Assembly (NCBI GenBank): GCA_050250955.1
Contig: JBFWNR010000001.1
Span: 930,001-994,000 of the forward strand
Reading direction: 5' to 3'
Length of the DNA stretch: 64,000 nucleotides
Source: CAWAYR01 sp050250955
GTDB taxonomy: Bacteria; Acidobacteriota; Vicinamibacteria; Vicinamibacterales; UBA2999
Shown: one piece after another, positions 41,443-51,592 of the stretch
Layout: the number at the start of each line of letters is the position of its first letter
Numbering within the stretch: position 1 is the stretch's first letter
Position numbers and translations under genes: made by a program
The notes under the pieces: generated by a model
What the model saw: only the letters and a program-made list of their open reading frames with translations
The model's database searches: none
Told to the model about the DNA's origin: nothing

Positions 41443-43599
41443 ATGAAGGGTTCGACGCTCGCCAAGCACGGCGAGACCACTGCGCGCAGGACCCCGGCCG
41501 CGGCGCCCGACGCCTACGCCGGACTGTCCCGGGACGAGCTCGTCGCCGCCTACCGCGTGATGCTGCTGTCGCGGCGGCTCGACGACAAGGAGATCCAGCT
41601 CAAGAACCAGAGCGTGATCTTCTTCCAGATCAGCGGCGCCGGCCACGAGGCGGTCCTGGTCGCCGCCGCGGCGCACCTCAAACCCGGCTACGACTGGTTC
41701 TACCCCTACTACCGCGATCGGGCGCTGTGCCTGGCGCTGGGCATGACGCCGCTCGAGATGCTGCTCGGCGCCGTCGGCGCCAAGGACGATCCGAACTCGG
41801 GCGGCCGGCAGATGCCGTCGCACTGGGGCCACCGCGCGCTGAACATCCCGTCGCAGGGCAGCCCCACCGGGACACAGTGCCTGCAGGCGATCGGCTGCGC
41901 CGAGGCCGGCCTGATCTACGGCAAGGTCGCCGACATCCCCGAGGCGGCCGAGCGCCACCACGCCGACGAGGTCACCTACGTGTCGATCGGCGACGGGGCG
42001 ACCAGCGAGGGCGAGTTCTGGGAGTCGCTGAACACGGCCTGTACGCGGCCGGTGCCGGCGCTGTACCTGGTCGAGGACAACGGCTACGCGATCTCGGTGC
42101 CGGTCGAGGCGCAGACGCCCGGCGGCGATGTCTCGACGCTGGTCGAGTCGTTCCCGGGTCTCAAGGTGCTGCGCTGCGACGGCACCGACTTCCTGGCGAG
42201 CTACCGCACGCTCGGCGACGCGGTGGCCTGGGTCCGGCGTGAGCGCAAGCCGGCGCTGGTCCATGCCCGGGTGACGCGACCCTATTCGCACTCGCTCTCC
42301 GACGACGAGCGGCTCTACAAGCCGCCGCAGGAGCGGGAGGCCGAAGCGGCCCGCGACCCGTTGCCGCGGATGCGGGCGTTCCTGATCGCCGAGGGCCTGG
42401 CGACCGAGGCGGAGCTGGCCGAACTGGCCAAGTCGGTCGATCAGGAGATCGCCCGCGCCGCCGACGACGCCATCGCCTCGCCCAAGCCGGGGCCCGAGAC
42501 CGCCGGCGACTGGGTGTTCTCGCCCGACGTCGACCCGACGTCGGCAGCCTTCGCGACCGACGCGCAGCCCGACGGCCGGCCCGACACGATGGTGGCGGCG
42601 ATCAACCGCACCCTGAAGGACGAGATGGCGGCCAACCCGCGCATCGTCGTCTTCGGCGAGGACGTCGCCGACGCCAGCAAGGCCGGCGTCCTCGGCCAGG
42701 TCCAGGGCAAGGGCGGGGTCTTCAAGGTCACTCACGGCCTGCAGCGCGCCTACGGCAGCGACCGGGTGTTCAACTCGCCGCTGGCCGAAGCCAACATCGT
42801 CGGCCGCGCCGTCGGCATGGCCCAGCGCGGCCTGAAGCCGGTGGTCGAGATCCAGTTCTTCGACTACATCTGGCCGGCGATGATGCAGATCAAGGACGAG
42901 ATGTCCATGATGCGCTACCGCTCGGGCAACAACTGGTCGTGCCCGATGGTCATCCGGGTGCCGATCGGCGGCTACCTGCGCGGCGGCGCGCCGTACCACA
43001 GCCAGTCGGGGGTCAGCATCTTCGCCCACTGCCCGGGCATCCGCATCGCCTTCCCGTCCAACGCCACCGATGCCGCCGGCCTGCTGCGCACCGCCATCCG
43101 CTGCGACGACCCGGTGATGTTCCTCGAGCACAAGCACCTCTACCGCCAGACCTACAACAAGGGCGTCTATCCCGGCCCCGACTACATGGTGCCGTTCGGC
43201 AGCGGCAGCCTCAGACGCGACGGGACCGACCTGACGATCGTCACCTGGGGCGCGCTGGTGCAGCGCTCGCTCCTCGCCGCCCAGCAGGCCGAGAAGGACG
43301 GCGTCAGCGTCGCGGTCTTCGACCTGCGGACCATCGTCCCCTACGACTGGGACGGCATCGCCGGCGCCGTCAAGCGGACCAGCCGCGTGATCGTCGTCCA
43401 CGAGGACCAGCTCACCTGCGGCTTCGGTGCCGAGATCGCCGCCCGTATCGCCGACGAGCTGTTCGAGTACCTCGACGCCCCGGTCAAGCGGGTGGCGGCG
43501 ATGGACTGCCCGGTGGCCTACCATCCCGACCTCGAGGAGCGGATCCTGCCGCAGACCTCGGACGTGCTGGCCGCGATCCGTCAGCTCGCCGCCTACTAG
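41443..43599 (+). CDS. Fused 2-oxoacid (branched-chain) dehydrogenase E1, alpha plus beta
   Basis: The 718-residue protein joins the E1 alpha (~30-360) and E1 beta (~385-718) subunits of a 2-oxoisovalerate/pyruvate-type dehydrogenase, which decarboxylates 2-oxoacids with TPP and passes the acyl group to E2. The TPP motif GDGATSEGEFWE...EDNGYAIS (GDG at 183-185, Asn213) lies in the alpha half; the beta half shows RIVVFGEDVADASKAGVLG, NSPLAEANIVG and RVPIGGYLRGGAPYHSQS. The MPSHWG and GHEAVLVA regions are family-typical. E2 and E3 genes are not in the window. ATG 41443 lies 11 nt after GGAG; the open frame extends upstream through the promoter. Confidence 0.9.
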   Translation: MKGSTLAKHGETTARRTPAAAPDAYAGLSRDELVAAYRVMLLSRRLDDKEIQLKNQSVIFFQISGAGHEAVLVAAAAHLKPGYDWFYPYYRDRALCLALGMTPLEMLLGAVGAKDDPNSGGRQMPSHWGHRALNIPSQGSPTGTQCLQAIGCAEAGLIYGKVADIPEAAERHHADEVTYVSIGDGATSEGEFWESLNTACTRPVPALYLVEDNGYAISVPVEAQTPGGDVSTLVESFPGLKVLRCDGTDFLASYRTLGDAVAWVRRERKPALVHARVTRPYSHSLSDDERLYKPPQEREAEAARDPLPRMRAFLIAEGLATEAELAELAKSVDQEIARAADDAIASPKPGPETAGDWVFSPDVDPTSAAFATDAQPDGRPDTMVAAINRTLKDEMAANPRIVVFGEDVADASKAGVLGQVQGKGGVFKVTHGLQRAYGSDRVFNSPLAEANIVGRAVGMAQRGLKPVVEIQFFDYIWPAMMQIKDEMSMMRYRSGNNWSCPMVIRVPIGGYLRGGAPYHSQSGVSIFAHCPGIRIAFPSNATDAAGLLRTAIRCDDPVMFLEHKHLYRQTYNKGVYPGPDYMVPFGSGSLRRDGTDLTIVTWGALVQRSLLAAQQAEKDGVSVAVFDLRTIVPYDWDGIAGAVKRTSRVIVVHEDQLTCGFGAEIAARIADELFEYLDAPVKRVAAMDCPVAYHPDLEERILPQTSDVLAAIRQLAAY

Positions 43600-43605
43600 C
43601 CGCCC

Positions 43606-44682
43606 GTGGTCTGGCGCGTTGTCGCGTCGGTCGCCGGGTTCGTGGCGGGCGTCGTCCTCGCCGGCGCGGCGGCCGAGGGCCAGGCGCCAGCCTCGACCAG
43701 CCAGCGTCAGGGCGCCGCAGCGCTCTCGCCGGGACGCGTCGAGACGCTGCGCGCGGTGGCCGCCCTGCCGGTCGACGTCGTCGGGGAATTCCGTGAGCCG
43801 CTCGGCTATCAGCGGCTCGCCGACGGCCGCCAGTTCGTCTTCGATCGCCGCGGCCACACCGTCTACGCCATCGACGCCGCCGGCACCGCGAGCCGCAAGC
43901 TGGTGGCGATCGGCGGCGAGGCCGGACGGGTCATCGAGCCGACCGCGTTCGACGTCGCCGCCAACGGCACCTTCGTCGTCGCCGACGCTCCCAACGGACG
44001 GGAGCGGCTGCAGTTCTTCTCCGCCGACGGCCACCGCTTGAGCGGCTTCTCGCTGCCCGGCCGGGCCACGGCGCGCGTCACGCTCGGCAGCCTGTCGCTC
44101 AGCGGCATCGGCACGCTGCAGTACACGGGTCGGTCGCTGCTCATCAGCCAGCCGGAGACCGGCGGCCTGATGACCGAATACGGCCTGGCCGGGACACCGG
44201 TGCGGACGATCGGCCGGTTACGGCGGACCGGACACGAACCCGACCGCGAGCTGCACCTCGCACTGAACGCCGGCATCCCGCTGGCCGACCCGACCGGCGG
44301 CTTCTGGTTCGTGTTCCTGGCCGGCCCGCCGGCCTTCGCGAAGTTCGACGCCAGGGGGACCCTGCTCTTCCACCGCGTGATGCAGGGCCGCGAGCTCGAC
44401 CCGGTGGTCGCCGGACTCCCCGAGGTGTGGCCACGCCGGGCGGTCGACGGCACCGAGATCCCGCTGGTGGCGCCAACCGTCCGGACCGCGGCGGTCGATC
44501 CGGCCGGCCGCCTGTGGGTCTCCTTCGTGGTGCCCTACACCTACGTCTTCGACGGCTCCGGCGAGAAGATCCGGACGGTGCAGTTCCAGGCCGCCGGCCT
44601 GCTGGCGCCGTCGAGCCTGTACTTCCCGTCACCGGCCCGGCTGCTGGTGACGCCGGGATGCCATGAGTTCGCCGTGCGCTGA
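43606..44682 (+). CDS. Exported beta-propeller-like protein
   Basis: The 358-residue product opens with a probable signal or anchor (VASVAGFVAGVVLAGAAAEG). The rest shows repeated strands of ~40-50 residues (RQFVFDRRGHTVYAIDAAG; AANGTFVVADAPNGRERLQF; VDPAGRLWVSFVVPYTYVFD), the pattern of a six-bladed NHL/SMP-30-like propeller. No enzymatic motif is seen. It starts with GTG 6 bp after the E1 stop, so it is probably co-transcribed, although the functional link is unclear. Confidence 0.65.
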   Translation: MVWRVVASVAGFVAGVVLAGAAAEGQAPASTSQRQGAAALSPGRVETLRAVAALPVDVVGEFREPLGYQRLADGRQFVFDRRGHTVYAIDAAGTASRKLVAIGGEAGRVIEPTAFDVAANGTFVVADAPNGRERLQFFSADGHRLSGFSLPGRATARVTLGSLSLSGIGTLQYTGRSLLISQPETGGLMTEYGLAGTPVRTIGRLRRTGHEPDRELHLALNAGIPLADPTGGFWFVFLAGPPAFAKFDARGTLLFHRVMQGRELDPVVAGLPEVWPRRAVDGTEIPLVAPTVRTAAVDPAGRLWVSFVVPYTYVFDGSGEKIRTVQFQAAGLLAPSSLYFPSPARLLVTPGCHEFAVR

Positions 44683-44719
44683 GCCGCGCCGACCGTCCGC
44701 CAGCTCGACCGGGCTGGGT

Positions 44720-45753
44720 ATGATCGCGGTCTTGTCGACGCGGACCCCCGAGGCGGTCGGCAGACGGTGCTCCACGGCCGGTCGCGCGCTCGCGGTCGTG
44801 CTGGCGGTGATGTCGATGAGCTGCGGCGACGACCCGCCGACCGCGCCAACCGCCCCGTCGCTGCCCCCGATCCCGGTGCTGGCCCTGGCCTGCCCGGCCA
44901 CGGTGCTCGGCCAGTCCACCACCGGCCAGCCGGTGTCGATCCAGCTGCCGGCGCCGACGGCCAGCGGCGGCGTGCTGCCGGTCACCGTGTCGTGCACGCC
45001 GTCGGGCACGCCGTTTCCCATCGGCACGACCGCCGTGGCGTGCCGCGCGATCGATGCCCAGGGCAGTCAAGCCACCTGCAGCTTCAACGTCGTCGTCGCC
45101 CCGCCGCCGTTGCCGCGGACCAGCTTTCTGGCCTTCGGCGACAGCCTGACGGCGGGCGAGATCACCATGCCGGTCGGCGGTGCCCTGGACGAGGGCGGCT
45201 TCCCGCTGTTCAAGCTGGTGGTCGTGCCGGCCGAGTCGTATCCCGCCGAGCTGCTCACGCTGCTGCGCAACCGCTATGTGACCCAGGCGGCCCAGTTCGT
45301 CGTCACCAATGCCGGGCTGTCGCGGGAGTGGGCGGCCGACGCGCCGAAGCGGTTCGCGACGGTGCTGGCGGCGTCGGGCGCCCAGGTCGTCCTGTTGATG
45401 GAGGGGACCAACGACCTGCAGGCGCTGGGCACGCGGGGCATCAACCCGGCACTCACCGGGCTGCAGGGCATGATCCGTCAGGCCCGGGCGGCCGGCGCCT
45501 TCGTCTTCGTCGCCTCGCTGCCGCCGTCGAGGCCAGGCGGCGTCAACTCGGTCCCGATCTCGCTCATCCAGGCGTTGAACGAGCAGATTCGGATCGGCGC
45601 GCCGGCCGAAGGTGCGATCTTCGTCGACGTCTACGCCGCCATGGTCTCGGAAGCCCCGACGCTCATCGGCGTCGACGGGCTCCACCCGACCGAGGCCGGC
45701 TACCAGCGCATCGCCGAGACGTTCTTCGCGGCGATTCGCACCTTCGAAGGCCA

Positions 45754-45757
<4 letters not shown>
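44720..45757 (+). CDS. SGNH/GDSL-type hydrolase lipoprotein with HYR domain
   Basis: The product (345 residues from ATG 44720) begins with a lipoprotein-type signal (AGRALAVVLAVMSMSC), then a HYR-like beta domain (PVTVSCTPSGTPFPIGTTAV) and a C-terminal SGNH hydrolase. The hydrolase has FLAFGDSLTAGE (nucleophile Ser in block I), LLMEGTNDLQAL (block III Asn) and DGLHPTEAGYQRIA (block V Asp and His). Such enzymes cleave esters of lipids, sugars or acylated polymers at the cell surface. The start is uncertain: a TATGAT hexamer overlaps ATG 44720, a TTG at 44732 would be leaderless, and an upstream ATG at 44663 overlaps the preceding gene. Confidence 0.78.
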
Positions 45758-46681
<924 letters not shown>

Positions 46682-46689
<8 letters not shown>

Positions 46690-47482
46690 TCGAATGCGCA
46701 TCGGGGCGGTGATCGCCAAGGAGTTCGCCGAACTGCGGGCGACCCCGTCGGTGCTGCTCGGTCCGCTGGCCATGCTCGCCACGGCGGTCGCCGTCCCGCT
46801 GGCCGTCGCCGTCGGCATCCCGGCCTGGACCGGCGAGACGCTGGCGGCAGCCGACGACCTGGTGGCGCTCGCCCGCAGCGGCGGCCGCGCCGACGCCCTC
46901 GGCGACGAGGCGGCGGTGCAGGCCTATCTGCTCGGCCAGTTCCTGCCGCTCTTCGTGCTGGTCCCGGTGGTCGGCGCCATGGCCCTGGTGACGACCAGCA
47001 TCGTCGACGAACTGCGCAGCCGGACCCTGGAGCCGCTGCTGGCGACGCCGATCACGACGCTCGAACTGCTCGTCGCCAAGGCGGCTGGCGCCTTCGCGGT
47101 GGCGATGGCCCTGCTGGCGGCCGGGCTGGTGACCTTCGCGGCGGTGGTGGCCGCCACGGCCGGCGTGGCCGTGGTGGCGGCGTTGGCATCGTGGAACGGC
47201 GCGGTCCTCCTCGGCGGCCTGGCCCCGGCCGCGACGGCCGCGGCGCTGCTGCTCGGGGTGGTGGTGTCGTCGCGGGTGCGCGACGCCCGCACCGCGCAGC
47301 AGTTCTCGGTCGTCGTCGTGCTGCCGCTCGTGGCGCTCTTCGTCGGCCAGCTCGGCGCCGGCGTCGGCACCGCGGCGCTGCTGGGCGCCAGCGCCGTCGG
47401 CTGGCTGGTGGCGGCGGCGCTGGCGCTGGCCGGCGTGCGGGTGTTCGACCGCGAGCGTATCCTCACCCGATGGACGGACTGA
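46682..47482 (+). CDS. ABC-2 type transporter permease
   Basis: The 266-residue product has six hydrophobic segments; the first is LLGPLAMLATAVAVPLAVAV, and MALVTTSIVDELRSRTLEPL contains the conserved cytoplasmic ERR-like helix before helix 3, typical of ABC-2 permeases. ATG 46682 overlaps the ATPase stop by 8 nt; a second in-frame ATG lies at 46694. Together with the ATPase it likely exports a small molecule or lipid-linked substrate. Confidence 0.85.
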
Positions 47483-48534
47483 CCACAGCGCAAGGGCGGC
47501 CGCGACCGCACGGCGGCGTGCACTCGCTCCTCGAACGCGACCAGCCCTACCTGGTCGTCGATTCGTGCATGCAGATCTGGCCGGACGCCGACTTCGCCGT
47601 CGCGCACCGCCACGGCATCACCGGGTTCGGCGTCACCGCGTTCGAGCCGCACGACAGCTTCCCCGACGCCGTCGAGCGCCTGATGTTCTGGCACCTGGTC
47701 GCCCGCCGGCATCCCAACCTCGTCGTCGCCACCTCGGTCGAGGCGGTACGCGAGGCGCGCCGGGACGGCCGGGCGGCGCTGCTGCTGTTCGCCCAGGGCG
47801 GCGACTGGATCGAGCGCCGGCTCCACCGGCTGGAGGCGATGTACCGCCTCGGGCTGCGGGTGATGATCCCGGCCTACAACCGCTCGAACCTCATCTGCGG
47901 CGGGCTGTTGGACGAACCCGATCTCGGCCTCACCCGGTTCGGCCGCCTGGTGGTCGACGAGTGCAATCGCCTCGGCCTGGTGCTCGACTGCACCCACGTC
48001 GGCCGGCGCGCCTCGCTCGAGATCATCGAGCGCAGCCGCCAGCCGGTGATCTTCAGCCACTCCAACCCGAGCCGCCTGGTCGCCAACCCGCGCAACATCG
48101 ACGACGAGCAGATCCGCGCCTGCGCGGCCCGCGGCGGCATCGTCGGCCTGGTCGCCTGGGGACCGCTGGTCATGCGCCCGGGCACCACCAGCTGGCCGAC
48201 ACTCGACGACTACGTCGACATCGTCGTCGACACGGCGGCGCGGCTGGGCGGCACCGGCCAGATCGGGTTTGCCACCGACATGTCGCTCGGCACCTACCCC
48301 CTGCACGCCGCCGACCCGTGGGGCGAGGCCGGCTATCCGAACATCGCCGCGGCGTACGGCCGCCACGTCACCCCGGACCAGCGTTCGCACCGCCGCGCCC
48401 TCGACGGGCTCCACGACTACCCGCAGGTGGTGGACCTGGCCGACCGGCTGGTCGCCCGCGGATTCGCCGACGACGACGTGCGCGGCATCCTCGGCGAGAA
48501 CTACCTGCGGCTGTTCGCCGCGGTGTGGCGCTGA
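47470..48534 (+). CDS. M19 (membrane dipeptidase)-like protein lacking the HxD metal motif
   Basis: The 354-residue product matches the amidohydrolase-fold family M19 in its second half: LVLDCTHVGRRASLEIIERS, PVIFSHSNPSRLVANPRNID and GRHVTPDQRSHRRALDG, which supply two of the usual metal histidines. The family's N-terminal HNDLP-type motif is replaced by VVDSCMQIWPDADF, with no His-x-Asp, so catalysis is doubtful or changed. No signal peptide is seen. It overlaps the permease end by 13 nt, so it belongs to the exporter operon. Confidence 0.75.
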   Translation: MDGLTTAQGRPRPHGGVHSLLERDQPYLVVDSCMQIWPDADFAVAHRHGITGFGVTAFEPHDSFPDAVERLMFWHLVARRHPNLVVATSVEAVREARRDGRAALLLFAQGGDWIERRLHRLEAMYRLGLRVMIPAYNRSNLICGGLLDEPDLGLTRFGRLVVDECNRLGLVLDCTHVGRRASLEIIERSRQPVIFSHSNPSRLVANPRNIDDEQIRACAARGGIVGLVAWGPLVMRPGTTSWPTLDDYVDIVVDTAARLGGTGQIGFATDMSLGTYPLHAADPWGEAGYPNIAAAYGRHVTPDQRSHRRALDGLHDYPQVVDLADRLVARGFADDDVRGILGENYLRLFAAVWR

Positions 48535-48580
48535 GCGCCGGGCCGCTGGCCCCGACTCGACTGTCGTAACATTCGCCGCG

Positions 48581-49822
48581 ATGTCACGCCTGTCGCTGCC
48601 GGTGATCGCCCTGCTGATGTCGGCTGCCGGTCTGGTCGGCGGCCAGCCGCCGCCGGCCGATCGGCCCGGCGGGCTGCCGGCGGCACCGCCGGCGGCGCTG
48701 GGGCTCGATCCGGTCCAGCTCGGCGAGGCGACGGGGCTGCTGCGGGAGTACGTGGCCGACGGCCGCATCGCCGGCGCCGTCGCGGCGGTGGCGCGGCGCG
48801 GGTCGGTGGGCTATCTCGAAGCGGTGGGCGTGCAGGACCTCGCCGCGGCGGCGCCGATGACGCCGCACACGCTGTTCCGCATCTACTCGATGGCCAAGCC
48901 GGTCACCGCGGTCGCGGTGATGATGCTCCACGAGGAGGGCCGGTTCCGGCTCGACGATCCGGTGGCGAAGTACCTGCCCGAGTTCGCGGCGGTGCAGGTC
49001 GTCGACGCTCCCGGAGGCGCGCCGCGGCCGCCGGCACGGCCGATCACGGTCGAGGACCTCCTGCTCCACACCTCCGGGCTCAGCCATCGCACCTCGGACC
49101 TCTACCGGACGCTCGGCGTGCGCGACCGGACCGACACCTTGCCGGAATTCGTCAGGAAGATCGCGCTGGCGCCGCTCATGGAGGACCCGCACACGCGCTT
49201 CCGCTACAGCGAGGCGACCACCGTGCTCGGACGGCTGGTCGAGGTGTGGTCGGGGCAGCCGTTCGACGGGTTCCTGGAGCGGCGCCTGTTCGGGCCGCTG
49301 GGCATGCACGACACCGGCTTCTGGGTGCCACCGGCGCGGCGCGACCGGCTGGCGACGGTCTACGGGCCGGCGCCGGGCGGCGGCCTCCGGCCGATCGACA
49401 TCGAGGCGGTGCCGTTCACCGAGAAGCCGGCGCTGCTCGAAGGCGCGGTCGGTCTGGTGTCGACGGTGCCCGACTACCTGCGCTTCGCGCAGATGCTGCT
49501 CGACCGCGGCGTCCTCGACGGCACGCGGGTGCTCAAGGCCGACACCGTCGCGCGCATGACCGCCAACGGGCTGCCGCCGGCGGTCCAGGCCGCCCGGGGC
49601 GGCGCCATGGGCTGGGGACTGGCCAACGTCAACGTGCTGCTCGACCCCGGGGACTCGGGGGCGAGCCGCGGCGAGTACGGCTGGGACGGCACGGCCGGCA
49701 CGATCTTCTGGGTCGATCCGGTGAAGCAGACCGTCGTCGTGCTGATGACACAGAGCGTGCCCGCCAATCCCGATTCGCTGCGCCAGCGCTTCAAGGCCCT
49801 GGTCCAGCGGGCGATCACCTGA
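48581..49822 (+). CDS. Class C beta-lactamase-like serine hydrolase
   Basis: The 413-residue product has a signal peptide (VIALLMSAAGLVGG), the nucleophile motif SMAK (S-x-x-K) in LFRIYSMAKPVTAVAVMML, a YSE in the Y-x-N position (FRYSEATTVL) and a C-terminal YGWDGTAGT box in place of the KTG element. The family includes esterases, D-aminopeptidases and beta-lactamases; the YSE variant is more common in esterase-like members. A TAACAT hexamer ends 8 nt before the ATG. It overlaps the convergent permease gene by 8 nt. Confidence 0.87.
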   Translation: MSRLSLPVIALLMSAAGLVGGQPPPADRPGGLPAAPPAALGLDPVQLGEATGLLREYVADGRIAGAVAAVARRGSVGYLEAVGVQDLAAAAPMTPHTLFRIYSMAKPVTAVAVMMLHEEGRFRLDDPVAKYLPEFAAVQVVDAPGGAPRPPARPITVEDLLLHTSGLSHRTSDLYRTLGVRDRTDTLPEFVRKIALAPLMEDPHTRFRYSEATTVLGRLVEVWSGQPFDGFLERRLFGPLGMHDTGFWVPPARRDRLATVYGPAPGGGLRPIDIEAVPFTEKPALLEGAVGLVSTVPDYLRFAQMLLDRGVLDGTRVLKADTVARMTANGLPPAVQAARGGAMGWGLANVNVLLDPGDSGASRGEYGWDGTAGTIFWVDPVKQTVVVLMTQSVPANPDSLRQRFKALVQRAIT

Positions 49823-50654
49823 CGCGCGCCGGACCGCGCCCTGTCGCGGCGTCGCGCAGGCCGTCGCCGAGGAGCGAGAAGCTCAGCACGGTCGCCGAGA
49901 TCGCCAGCCCGGGCGCCATCGCGCCGAGGGGCGCAGTGCGGAGCAGTTCCCGGCCGCGGCTGAGCATCGAGCCCCACTCCGCCGCCGGCGGCTGGACCCC
50001 GAGGCCGAGGAAGGAGAGGCCCGAGGCGAGCAGAATCGCGCTGCCGAGCATCACCGTGGCGTGGGCCAGCATCGGCGCGAAGCAGCCCGGCAGGACGTGG
50101 CGCCACAGCACGCGGGCATCCGATGCCCCGGCGGCCCGCGCGGCGACGACGAAATCGGCGCCGACCAGCGGCTGGGCGGCGGCGCGGACGATGCGGGCGA
50201 ACGACGGCACCGCGTAGATGGCCACCGCCACGACGGTGGAGATCGTTCCACGGCCGAGGATGGTGATGGCGGTGATCGCCAGCAGCAGTTCGGGCAGGGC
50301 GAGCAGGATGTCGACGGCCTGCATGAACACCAGGTCGGTGACACCGCGCCGCCATGCCGCCACCAGCCCGACGAACGCGCCGAGGAGAAGGCCAGACCCG
50401 GTCGCCGCCAGCGCGATGCCCAGCGACACCCGGGCGCCGGTAATCAGCCGACTCAAGGTGTCGCGGCCGAGGTGGTCGGTGCCGAGTGGATGCGTCCACG
50501 AGCTCGGCTGGTAGTTGGCGGCCAGGTCGACGTCGAGCGGATCGAACGGTGCGATCCACGGGCCGAAGGCGGCGGCGGTCACCGCCGCGGTCAGCACCGC
50601 CGCGGCCACGGCCGCCAGCAGGTCACGGCGGAAGAAGGCCAGTACCGAGGTCAC
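49815..50654 (-). CDS. Peptide/nickel-type ABC transporter permease, DppC-like
   Basis: The 279-residue product has the OppC/DppC N-terminal helix and cytoplasmic GTDHLGRDTLSRLITGAR motif, about six helices, and the EAA-loop region AARAAGASDARVLWRHVLPG that docks the ATPase. The C-terminus has LSFLGLGVQPPAAEWG, which is typical. GTG 50654 overlaps the stop of the DppB-like gene (GTGA). It is the last gene of this importer; no ATPase gene follows in the window. Confidence 0.9.
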   Translation of the reverse strand: MTSVLAFFRRDLLAAVAAAVLTAAVTAAAFGPWIAPFDPLDVDLAANYQPSSWTHPLGTDHLGRDTLSRLITGARVSLGIALAATGSGLLLGAFVGLVAAWRRGVTDLVFMQAVDILLALPELLLAITAITILGRGTISTVVAVAIYAVPSFARIVRAAAQPLVGADFVVAARAAGASDARVLWRHVLPGCFAPMLAHATVMLGSAILLASGLSFLGLGVQPPAAEWGSMLSRGRELLRTAPLGAMAPGLAISATVLSFSLLGDGLRDAATGRGPARVR

Positions 50655-51577
50655 GCCCGCACCCGCGGATCGAACCAGCTCGCCGCGAGATCGGTGAGCG
50701 CGTTCACCACGACCACCATCGTCGCCACGACCAGCACGCCGCCCTGCACCATCGGGAAGTCGCGGGCGACGACCGCGTCGACCATCATCCGCCCGACCCC
50801 GGGCACCGCGAACACGCTCTCGACGAGCACCGTCCCGGCCAGCAGACCGCCGATGCGCAGGCCGACCAGCCCGAGGACCGGCAGCAGGGCGTTCCGCAGC
50901 CCGTGGCGGACGACGGCGGTCAACTCCGGCACGCCCTTGGCGCGGGCGGCGCGGAGGAAGTCGCGGAGCAGCACCTCGCGCACCGAGGCGCGGGTCATGC
51001 GGGCCACCGCGCCGGCCGACTGCAGACCCAGCGCCACGCACGGCATCACGTAGTGCGCGGGCGTCCCGACCCCGATGGCGGGCAGCCAGCCGAGTCCCAC
51101 CGAGAACACCAGCATCAGCATCAGCGCCAGCCAGTAGGACGGCGTCGAGGCCGCCAGCAGGCTGAGCGCCGTGAAGAACCGGTCGGTCAGGACGCGGCGC
51201 GACAGCGACGCCGCGATGCCGGCGGCGAGGCCGAGCCCGACGGCGAGGACGACGCCGCCGGCGGCGAGGATGACGGTGTGCGGCAGGCGGTCGAGAATCT
51301 CCTGGCCGACCGGCGCGCCGGTGCGGATCGAGACGCCGAGGTCGCCGCTGAGCGTGCGGGCGACGAAGCTCGCAAACTGCACCGGCAGCGGCTGGTCGAG
51401 CCCGAGATCGCGGCGGATGCGCTCGACGGTGGCCGGCGAGGCTTCGAGACCGGCGGCGATGACCGCCGGGTCGCCGGGGATGGCGTGGACGATCGAGAAC
51501 ACCAGCAGCGAGATCGCCAGCAGCACGGGCACCAGCCGGGCCGCCGCCCGGCCGAGGAGACGTCCGAGCCCGTGCAT
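50651..51577 (-). CDS. Peptide/nickel-type ABC transporter permease, DppB-like
   Basis: The 308-residue product has the OppB/DppB features: an N-terminal helix (LVPVLLAISLLVFSIVHAIP) with PGDPA, then SYWLALMLMLVFSVGLGWLP, TRASVREVLLRDFLRAARAK (EAA motif) and the LIGGLLAGTVLVESVFAVPG-like C-terminal block. Six helices are expected. It follows the binding-protein gene by 15 bp and would form the transmembrane pore with the DppC-like protein. Confidence 0.9.
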   Translation of the reverse strand: MHGLGRLLGRAAARLVPVLLAISLLVFSIVHAIPGDPAVIAAGLEASPATVERIRRDLGLDQPLPVQFASFVARTLSGDLGVSIRTGAPVGQEILDRLPHTVILAAGGVVLAVGLGLAAGIAASLSRRVLTDRFFTALSLLAASTPSYWLALMLMLVFSVGLGWLPAIGVGTPAHYVMPCVALGLQSAGAVARMTRASVREVLLRDFLRAARAKGVPELTAVVRHGLRNALLPVLGLVGLRIGGLLAGTVLVESVFAVPGVGRMMVDAVVARDFPMVQGGVLVVATMVVVVNALTDLAASWFDPRVRA

Positions 51578-51592
51578 CGCTAGGCCACTCGG

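Noticed and set aside
41118..41480. 120-codon minus-strand frame across the cupin/E1 intergenic region
   Set aside because: It runs through both promoters and into the E1 gene; only the last 40 codons could be a leader peptide and their composition is unconvincing.
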